NCBI GenBank assembly: GCA_045630965.1
Contig: JAZQTU010000012.1
Location: 1-64,000 of the forward strand
Reading direction: 5' to 3'
DNA: 64,000 bases
DNA from: HGM04593 sp045630965
GTDB taxonomy: Bacteria > Bacteroidota > Bacteroidia > Bacteroidales > Bacteroidaceae
Below the pieces are notes generated by a model. That model was not told the origin of the DNA. It saw nothing but the letters and a program-made list of their open reading frames with translations, and did not search any database. Of this stretch, positions 36,033 through 42,511 are shown piece after piece. Numbering within the stretch: the stretch's first letter is position 1; each line of letters opens with the position of its first letter. The position numbers and the translations under genes were made by a program.

Positions 36033-38834
36033 TTAAGCCTTCAATTTTTCTTTAAGGAATTGTCCAGTATATGATGCTTCGCATGCTGCTACTTCTTCGG
36101 GGGTGCCGACGATGATAAGGTTGCCGCCTTCGTCGCCACCTTCGGGGCCAAGATCAATGAGGTAGTCGGCGCACTTTATCACATCCATGTTGTGCTCTAT
36201 CACTACAAGGGAGTGTCCGCGTGCGAGCAGTCTCTCGAATGATTTCAACAGCTTCTTTATATCGTGGAAATGGAGTCCTGTGGTGGGTTCGTCAAAAATG
36301 AACATTGTGGGGCGGTCGCTCTGCTGGCTTAGGTAATAGGCGAGCTTTACGCGCTGGTTTTCTCCGCCTGACAGTGTGGATGATGACTGTCCCATCTTTA
36401 TGTATGCAAGTCCTACATCCTGCAATGGTTGCAGGTTGTCGGCAATGCGTTTCTGTCCATGCTCCTGGAAGAAGTTTATGGCATCGCCAATGGTCATCTC
36501 CAAAATATCGTGTATATTCTTTCCGTGGAACTTCACTTCGAGCACTTCGTTCTTGAAGCGTTTGCCATGACATGCCTCGCATTCGAGTTTGAGGTCTGCC
36601 ATGAACTGCATAGAAACGGTGATAGTTCCTTCACCTTTACACTCTTCGCATCGTCCTCCGTCGGCGTTGAAGGAGAAATGTCCAGCGCCGAATCCCAACT
36701 GTTTTGCCAACGGCTGCTGTGCAAACAGGTGGCGTATGTCGTCATATACCTTAAGGTAGGTCACAGGGTTGGAACGTGATGATTTACCTATCGGGTTCTG
36801 GTCAATGAACTCAACAGCCTGCAGCTGACGCAGTGCTCCCTCTATGCCTTCGCACTGTCCCGGGGCGTCGCAGGTGTTTCCGAACTGGCGCATCAGAGAA
36901 CGGTACAAGATGTTGCGTACAAGAGTTGACTTGCCCGACCCGCTGACACCGCTGACTACTGTGAATGTGTTGAGCGGGAAATCGACATTGAATCCTTTGA
37001 GATTGTTCTCTCTTGCTCCTTTGATTGTTATCTTGTTGTTTGATGTGCGTCGGTGGGTAGGTACATCTATTGTCTCCTCGCCAAGGAGGTATTTCACAGT
37101 GTAGCTGTTACTGCCTTTTTCAAGGTTACTCATGTCGCCTTTGTAGACGATGTTGCCACCGTATGAACCGGCCTTGGGGCCTACATCGATGATATAGTCG
37201 GCTGCGTGTATTATCTCTTCATCATGCTCTACCACAACTACGGTATTACCTAAATCGCGCAGACGGTAAAGCACGCTTATCAAACGGTCTGTGTCGCGGC
37301 TGTGGAGTCCTATGCTGGGCTCGTCAAGGATGTAGAGCGAACCGACCAATGCGCTACCGAGTGATGTTACAAGGTTTATTCTCTGGCTCTCTCCACCTGA
37401 CAGTGTGTTGCTCAAGCGGTTGAGCGTGAGATAGCCTAGGCCTACATCTATCAGGCAGTCGACACGGTTGCGTATCTCTGTGAGTATACGTTTGGCAATC
37501 TCTGTATCGTGCTCGTCAAGTATAAGGTTGTCGAAGAAATTTTTCAGTCGGGTAATGGGCATCTCTATAAGCTCTGTGATGCTTGTGCCTCCAACCTTTA
37601 CATAAGTGGCCTCTTTCTTGAGCCTTGTGCCGTGACATGTGGGGCAAATGGGTTTTCCGCGGTAACGGGCAAGCATCACGCGGTATTGTATCTTGTACTG
37701 GTTTGCCTTGACCATGTTGAAGAAGTTGTCAATGCAAATTCCTTCGTTGTACTCCTCAATCCAAGGTCCTTTATGCCAAAGATAGTCTTTCTGCTCCTGT
37801 GTCAGGTTGTAATAGGGCTCGAAAATGGGGAAGTTGTCCTCCGGTGCACGACGGCAGAACTCGGTCTTCCATTCTCCCATCTTGTCTCCGCGCCAGCAGA
37901 ATACTGCGCCATCATATATGCTCAATGTTTTGTTGGGGATGACAAGGTCTTCGTCAATGCCTACAATGCGTCCGAATCCTTCGCAGTCGGGGCATGCACC
38001 TATGGGGGAGTTGAACGAGAACATCTGTTCTGTTGGCTCTTCGAACTCCATGCCGTCGGCTTCGAAACGTATGCTGAAACTGTGCGGCTGTTCCTCGTCC
38101 ATGAACTGTATCATGCAGCAACCGTTTCCCTCATAGAATGCGGTCTCGGCAGAATCGAGCAGGCGGCTTGCGCTCTCCTTGCTGTAGTTCACTGTCAAGC
38201 GGTCTATTAGCAGAGAGGGCTTTTCCTGTTTTTTTGGTGTGTAGTCCTCGATACGTATAATCTCTTTGTTTAGGACTATTCGTGTGAATCCTTGCTGTAG
38301 GTATATCTGCAACTGCTCTTCAAGGGTGCGTCCCTTGCGTTTGGGGATAGGTGCAAGCAGTAGGAAGCGTGTGCCTTCGGGGCGGCCGTTCATACATGTG
38401 ACAAGGTCTTCGGGGTTGTCCTTCTTTACCAATGTTCCGCTTATGGGGGAGTATGTCTTGCCTATGCGTGCATACAGCAGTTTAAGATATTCGTAAATCT
38501 CTGTTGATGTGCCGACTGTTGAACGCGGGTTGCGGTTGTTTACCTTTTGTTCAATGGCTATGGCAGGGGGAATTCCCTTGATGAAGTCACATTCGGGCTT
38601 GTTCATCTGTCCCAAGAACTGGCGCGCATATGATGACAGTGACTCTACATAACGGCGCTGTCCCTCGGCATACAGGGTGTCAAAGGCAAGCGATGATTTG
38701 CCGGAACCGGACAGTCCGGTAACGACAACAAGCTTGCCGCGTGGAATCTCTACATCGACATTCTTGAGATTGTTTACACGTGCTCCTTTTATAATAATGT
38801 TCTTGTTGTTCTCCTTCATCTTGCTTTCTGCCAT
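36033..38834 (-). CDS. uvrA: UvrA, excinuclease ABC damage-recognition ATPase
   Basis: 933 residues (928 if the Met at residue 6 is used). Twin ABC ATPase modules: Walker A GLSGSGKSS (40-48) with LSGGESQR, and GVSGSGKST with LSGGENQR. The second zinc-finger region (CEECKGEG...CEACHGKRF) and CPTCHGTRL are present. In the first zinc-finger position only the second half CPDC (281-284) is visible; the expected preceding CxxC is replaced by RFEADGMEFEEP. It finds DNA lesions and loads UvrB. Confidence 0.95.
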   Translation of the reverse strand: MAESKMKENNKNIIIKGARVNNLKNVDVEIPRGKLVVVTGLSGSGKSSLAFDTLYAEGQRRYVESLSSYARQFLGQMNKPECDFIKGIPPAIAIEQKVNNRNPRSTVGTSTEIYEYLKLLYARIGKTYSPISGTLVKKDNPEDLVTCMNGRPEGTRFLLLAPIPKRKGRTLEEQLQIYLQQGFTRIVLNKEIIRIEDYTPKKQEKPSLLIDRLTVNYSKESASRLLDSAETAFYEGNGCCMIQFMDEEQPHSFSIRFEADGMEFEEPTEQMFSFNSPIGACPDCEGFGRIVGIDEDLVIPNKTLSIYDGAVFCWRGDKMGEWKTEFCRRAPEDNFPIFEPYYNLTQEQKDYLWHKGPWIEEYNEGICIDNFFNMVKANQYKIQYRVMLARYRGKPICPTCHGTRLKKEATYVKVGGTSITELIEMPITRLKNFFDNLILDEHDTEIAKRILTEIRNRVDCLIDVGLGYLTLNRLSNTLSGGESQRINLVTSLGSALVGSLYILDEPSIGLHSRDTDRLISVLYRLRDLGNTVVVVEHDEEIIHAADYIIDVGPKAGSYGGNIVYKGDMSNLEKGSNSYTVKYLLGEETIDVPTHRRTSNNKITIKGARENNLKGFNVDFPLNTFTVVSGVSGSGKSTLVRNILYRSLMRQFGNTCDAPGQCEGIEGALRQLQAVEFIDQNPIGKSSRSNPVTYLKVYDDIRHLFAQQPLAKQLGFGAGHFSFNADGGRCEECKGEGTITVSMQFMADLKLECEACHGKRFKNEVLEVKFHGKNIHDILEMTIGDAINFFQEHGQKRIADNLQPLQDVGLAYIKMGQSSSTLSGGENQRVKLAYYLSQQSDRPTMFIFDEPTTGLHFHDIKKLLKSFERLLARGHSLVVIEHNMDVIKCADYLIDLGPEGGDEGGNLIIVGTPEEVAACEASYTGQFLKEKLKA

Positions 38835-38846
38835 AAATCAATCTCG

Positions 38847-38854
38847 CGAATTTA
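38847..38854 (-). promoter_or_regulatory. Candidate -7 element for uvrA
   Basis: The minus strand reads TAAATTCG, one base from TAnnTTTG, 13 bp before the start codon (28 bp if the internal Met is used). No damage-response operator was recognised. Confidence 0.35.
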
Positions 38855-38940
38855 CATAAAAAAATGCTATGTTGTAACTTCATGGTTAAAAATAGATGTC
38901 AAAGTATGTGTTAATCATTCTTTAATAATGGTATTTTAAC

Positions 38941-38948
38941 TATCTTCG
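38941..38948 (+). promoter_or_regulatory. Candidate -7 element for the GH10-like lipoprotein gene
   Basis: TATCTTCG followed by CA, 22 bp before the ATG at 38971. The identical octamer occurs before the M23 peptidase gene (53938). Confidence 0.5.
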
Positions 38949-38970
38949 CATGGAATAAAGAATTTTATCA

Positions 38971-40479
38971 ATGAAAAGATATATATACATATTGCTGTTG
39001 TCTGCAATGGCGTTTCTTGCATCTTGCCGCAGTGCAGGACACCTTGTGAACGAACATCCCAAACGTGAGTTCCGTGGTGCATGGATACAAGCTGTGAACG
39101 GGCAGTTTACAGGCATGGATGAGGCTGTAATGAAGCAGTATCTTGTCGATATGCTTGATAATCTGCAAAAGGTGAATGTGAATGCTGTAATATTTCAGGT
39201 GCGTGTAGAGGGTGATGCTCTTTATCCTTCGCCATATGAGCCATGGAGCCGTTATCTTACAGGCGAGCAGGGGTGTTCTCCGGGTTGGGATCCCTTGGAA
39301 TTCATGGTTGTGGAATGTCACAAGCGCAATATGGAGCTGCATGCATGGATAAATCCTTATCGTGCCCGTACAAAAACAACAAAACTGTTGGCTTTGGAGC
39401 ATCCAAGCATGAAGAATCCCAAGAACTTCATTGAATACGAAGGACAACTCTATTTTAATCCGGCATTGCAGGCTAACCGCGATCATATATGCCGTATTGT
39501 ACGTGATATCCTCACACGTTACGATGTGGACGGTCTGCATATAGATGACTATTTCTATCCTTATCCCGTGAAAGGTGTTGAATTCCCCGATGATGAGTGG
39601 TTTCTCAAGAGCGGATGTGATGACAGAGGCAAATGGCGCCGTGAGAATGTAAATCATCTTATATATCAGCTGCACCGTACTGTACGCGAGGTGAAACCAT
39701 GGGTCAAGTTCGGCGTGTCGCCTTTCGGTATATACCGTAATGAAAAGAGTTGGGAATTTGGCAGCAAGACCAACGGTCTTCAATGCTATGATGAGCTGAA
39801 TGCTGATGTACTCTTCTGGATTGAAGAGGGGTGGGTCGATTATTGTATCCCTCAGCTCTATTGGGAAATAGGTCACCCGGCTGCTGATTACGAGACACTG
39901 GTCGGGTGGTGGGCGAAGTATGCATCAAAACGTCCGTTGTATGTAGGCCAGGACGTAGTTCGTACGGTCAATGCCAAGGATTCTGCATCAGTTTGCGGAA
40001 ACCAGCAGCAGAGGAAATATGAGATACAGCGTGCTGTTGAAGGTGTGTCCGGCTCATGCTTCTGGGATGCGGCGTCTGCAGCGAATAATCTGCAGGGCTA
40101 CCGAGACTTTCTTGAGAATGGATATTACCGCTATCCTGCATTGATGCCTCATTCTCCGTTTATGGACAAGGAGGTGCCGGCAAAGGTTGAAGGAGTTCGC
40201 CTCGTAGAGGACGAAAAAGGGTATATGCTGTTGTGGATTGTCGGCGACAAGGCTGCGCGTGATGTCATGAATGCTCCCCACCGTTTTGTCGTGTACAGTT
40301 TTGCCGACGGAGAGAAGGTCGATACGGATAATTCCGGAGCTATATTGGGAATAACATCAAAGCCCTTCATGAGACTCCCACAGGGAATGGAAGGGAAATA
40401 TACCTTTGTTGTTACCGTGCTCGACCGTATGCAGAACGAATCTAAAGGTGTAAAATGTAAAGTAAATATATTGCAATGA
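38971..40479 (+). CDS. Lipoprotein with glycosyl-hydrolase-like 10 (DUF187) domain
   Basis: 502 residues. The lipobox FLASC puts the lipidated Cys at residue 19. The TIM-barrel family core is recognisable from EFRGAWIQAVN, NAVIFQVRVEGDALYPS, LHAWINPYRA and VDGLHIDDYFYPY, followed by GVSPFGIYRN. A C-terminal beta domain (about 400-502) resembles a fibronectin-like accessory module. Members are thought to act on cell-wall or other glycans; the substrate is not established. The next gene starts within its stop codon. Confidence 0.88.
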   Translation: MKRYIYILLLSAMAFLASCRSAGHLVNEHPKREFRGAWIQAVNGQFTGMDEAVMKQYLVDMLDNLQKVNVNAVIFQVRVEGDALYPSPYEPWSRYLTGEQGCSPGWDPLEFMVVECHKRNMELHAWINPYRARTKTTKLLALEHPSMKNPKNFIEYEGQLYFNPALQANRDHICRIVRDILTRYDVDGLHIDDYFYPYPVKGVEFPDDEWFLKSGCDDRGKWRRENVNHLIYQLHRTVREVKPWVKFGVSPFGIYRNEKSWEFGSKTNGLQCYDELNADVLFWIEEGWVDYCIPQLYWEIGHPAADYETLVGWWAKYASKRPLYVGQDVVRTVNAKDSASVCGNQQQRKYEIQRAVEGVSGSCFWDAASAANNLQGYRDFLENGYYRYPALMPHSPFMDKEVPAKVEGVRLVEDEKGYMLLWIVGDKAARDVMNAPHRFVVYSFADGEKVDTDNSGAILGITSKPFMRLPQGMEGKYTFVVTVLDRMQNESKGVKCKVNILQ

Positions 40480-40928
40480 AGGATAATGTAAGGATTTTTG
40501 AGGTTGTTGATACCTGTGATGCATTTGTCGATGCTGTGAACCGTCTATTGAAACAGCTCTCATCCACACCGGTTGTCTTTACGAAGAATATTCTTGCCGG
40601 GATTGTTGAATCTACTTCATCGCATATGTTCTTTGCCGAATGTGACGGTTGCATAGCTGGTATGCTCACTCTTGGAGAATACCTAGCGCCTACTGGGCGT
40701 AAAATGTGGATTGAGGATGTGGTTGTCGATGAGGCTGCACGTGGACGATCTATAGGTCGTGCACTTGTGGAGCATGCTATAGCATACTCAAAATCACTCG
40801 GTAACGGTGTATTGATGCTGACCTCACGACCTTCTCGTGTGGCTGCGAACAATTTGTATCGTTCTTGCGGCTTCCAACCCAAGGAGACGAACATGTACCG
40901 TATGCCGTTGAAAGAAGAATGCAACTGA
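40476..40928 (+). CDS. GNAT-family N-acetyltransferase
   Basis: 150 residues. The acetyl-CoA pyrophosphate-binding motif VVVDEAARGRSIGRALVEHAI and the late segment NNLYRSCGFQPKETNMYR are classical GNAT features. The 4-bp overlap (ATGA) with the lipoprotein gene points to one transcript. The substrate is unknown. Confidence 0.88.
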   Translation: MKDNVRIFEVVDTCDAFVDAVNRLLKQLSSTPVVFTKNILAGIVESTSSHMFFAECDGCIAGMLTLGEYLAPTGRKMWIEDVVVDEAARGRSIGRALVEHAIAYSKSLGNGVLMLTSRPSRVAANNLYRSCGFQPKETNMYRMPLKEECN

Positions 40929-40981
40929 ACATAATACAATAAGGCTTATACCGTATAAGTCATATATTTTCAATGCATAAT

Positions 40982-41005
40982 GCAGGTTTTATTGATAAAG
41001 CCTGC
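40982..41005 (+). terminator. Hairpin terminator after the GNAT gene
   Basis: GCAGGTTTTAT (40982-40992) pairs with ATAAAGCCTGC (40995-41005) with one wobble. It is followed by tcttgggtcttgattttt. A weaker hairpin (CTTATA/TATAAG) precedes it near 40945. Confidence 0.6.
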
Positions 41006-41013
41006 TCTTGGGT

Positions 41014-41045
41014 CTTGATTTTTCAAACTTTCTATACTATCTTTG
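41014..41045 (+). promoter_or_regulatory. Promoter for the structured leader and the sigma-like gene
   Basis: CTTG at 41014-41017 and an exact TATCTTTG (-7) at 41038-41045, spaced 20 bp, fit the Bacteroidetes consensus. It lies about 300 bp before the next gene, so a long leader would be made. Confidence 0.6.
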
Positions 41046-41051
41046 TCACAA

Positions 41052-41342
41052 GCAGAGTGAAATACTGTTTTTTGTAGTCCTTAGTGGGGCTATACTTTTT
41101 TTTGGATGGCTATTAGGCTATGTGTTCACAGAAAAACGACCATAAATATATTCTTCGAACATACATTAGCAATTATAGCCTGCGCGTTCAGCGTGGGTGT
41201 GCTTTTGTTCGATATGGTGCTTGGTCGTACCTTCTGTGAAAAAGTGCGCCCACGCCATTGTTTGTTAAAGCACATAATAAAAAGAAAATATAGTAAAAAC
41301 ATCTGCTATTAGTATTGTCAGACGAGATTAATTCAAAAACAA
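41052..41342 (+). promoter_or_regulatory. Attenuator-like structured leader or small RNA
   Basis: A short hairpin (TAGTCC 41075-41080 with GGGCTA 41087-41092) is followed by eight Ts (41096-41103), like an early terminator. Further on, TTCACAGAA (41125-41133) complements TTCTGTGAA (41232-41240) and ACGACC (41136-41141) complements GGTCGT (41223-41228), forming a long rod. A second hairpin, GCGTGGGTGTGCTTTT (41191-41206) with AAAAGTGCGCCCACGC (41240-41255), would compete with it. GGCTAT occurs three times (41088, 41108, 41116) with one ATAGCC partner (41175). No known RNA family was recognised. A 68-codon frame at 41106-41312 with one hydrophobic stretch overlaps it and cannot be excluded. Confidence 0.4.
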
Positions 41343-41978
41343 ATGGCACACGAAAGAAATTTTACCTTAATGAGTGACATTGAACTTGTTGAAGGGTTGA
41401 CAGCTGTTCCGGCTGATGACGAGTTGCATAAGTATTTCTTTCAGAAAAAGTGTAAACGTTTTCTAAAGTACATATCCAAGTCGTTGTATGACAACAATTG
41501 CGAGGATGAACTCATAGGGGAACTATATGAATTCCTGTCTGACGATGATTGGAAAGTGCTTAAGTCATGGGACGGCAAGAATGGTTGTTCGCTGAACAGC
41601 TATCTCGCATCATGCTCTCTGCACCATTTCACCAATAAGGTGAAAATGGAGAAAAAACGTTCTGCCATTGAAGTCTTGCCGTCGACTCCCGAAGTGATAG
41701 AATTTCTTGACCATTTTACACCCGAAGAGGAAACATCCATGCCACCCGTGTGGGATGCATATAATATGCTTAAAGAACGCGATCAGGTGATACTGCGCCT
41801 TCTTGTTATAGAGGAAATGGATATGTTGGATGCAGCACCGGTAATCATGCCATATATGAAGACACTATCTTCAATCAATGAATTGTCCCAAAAACATATA
41901 CAAAGTCTCATTGCAATGGCAAAGCACCGAGCATTGCTTGCTTTGGCACAGAAAATGAATAATTTGTCAAAAAACTGA
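41343..41978 (+). CDS. Probable sigma-70-family (ECF-like) RNA polymerase sigma factor
   Basis: 211 residues. The N-terminal half (about 25-95: HKYFFQKKCKRFLKYISK, WDGKNGCSLNSYLASCSLHHF) resembles sigma region 2. The C-terminal part (about 140-205: RDQVILRLLVIEEM ... SQKHIQSLIAMAKHRALLAL) resembles region 4 with its helix-turn-helix. No anti-sigma gene adjoins it. Its long structured leader suggests post-initiation control. Similarity is judged by eye and is moderate. Confidence 0.6.
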   Translation: MAHERNFTLMSDIELVEGLTAVPADDELHKYFFQKKCKRFLKYISKSLYDNNCEDELIGELYEFLSDDDWKVLKSWDGKNGCSLNSYLASCSLHHFTNKVKMEKKRSAIEVLPSTPEVIEFLDHFTPEEETSMPPVWDAYNMLKERDQVILRLLVIEEMDMLDAAPVIMPYMKTLSSINELSQKHIQSLIAMAKHRALLALAQKMNNLSKN

Positions 41979-41980
41979 TA

Positions 41981-42012
41981 AAAAAACTGACTAAATTTTA
42001 GTCAGTTTTTTT
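41981..42012. terminator. Bidirectional terminator between the sigma-like gene and 42016-42417
   Basis: AAAAAACTGACTAAA pairs with TTTAGTCAGTTTTTT around a one-base centre, starting 2 bp after the sigma-like stop codon. The A/T ends let it work on both strands. Confidence 0.88.
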
Positions 42013-42015
42013 ATG

Positions 42016-42417
42016 TTACCCATTAGTGTAAAAATCAAACGCATCAAAGATATCCTGTTTACTGCATTTACAGGTTATGTTTTCACCTTCTTTACCAAGT
42101 AATGCGACGTTTTCCAGGCTGTTTTCGTCTATTACAGAGAAAATCTTCTCGTACATCTTGCAGTTGAATGAAAAACGTTGAAACCGCTCTTTTGTGTTAT
42201 GTACGAATGTGTGCAGTTTTGCAGTGGGGAACCCACAGAATATTGCTGAAAGGAACAGTGAACAGGTGTATGATGCTGAAAGGACTCTCTCAGTTTCATT
42301 CGGCATGAACGTGGAGAATGCTTTGATGAATGGTTCACCGAATCTCTTGTCAATCTCCCCACAACATGTAATGCGGCATAACAGCTCATTCATGTATGTA
42401 TTTCCTTTTTCTTTCAC
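42016..42417 (-). CDS. Hypothetical protein, 125-133 residues
   Basis: Not recognised. Met codons at 42417 and, 8 residues later, MNELLCRITCC are both possible starts. The protein is soluble and Cys-rich (pairs ITCCGE, CKC near the end), with a plausible ordinary codon pattern and a C-terminus LLGKEGENITCKCSKQDIFDAF. Its stop codon lies 4 bp from a bidirectional terminator, which supports a real gene convergent with the sigma-like gene. No clear promoter; the minus strand has TAGCTTTA at 42446-42439. Confidence 0.55.
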   Translation of the reverse strand: MKEKGNTYMNELLCRITCCGEIDKRFGEPFIKAFSTFMPNETERVLSASYTCSLFLSAIFCGFPTAKLHTFVHNTKERFQRFSFNCKMYEKIFSVIDENSLENVALLGKEGENITCKCSKQDIFDAFDFYTNG

Positions 42418-42458
42418 TTATAGTAGGTATAAATAAAATAAAGCTATTAAACTTTTTG

Positions 42459-42466
42459 TATTTTTG
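42459..42466 (+). promoter_or_regulatory. Candidate -7 element for the outer-membrane barrel gene
   Basis: TATTTTTG, an exact TAnnTTTG match, 45 bp upstream of the ATG at 42512. Confidence 0.5.
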
Positions 42467-42511
42467 TCAGTCATATAAAATAGTTGTACAAAAATAACGA
42501 AATATAGATAT

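Noticed and set aside
38968..39876. 302-codon minus-strand open frame opposite the GH10-like lipoprotein gene
   Set aside because: The plus-strand lipoprotein has a lipobox, family motifs and a coupled downstream gene; the antisense frame has none.
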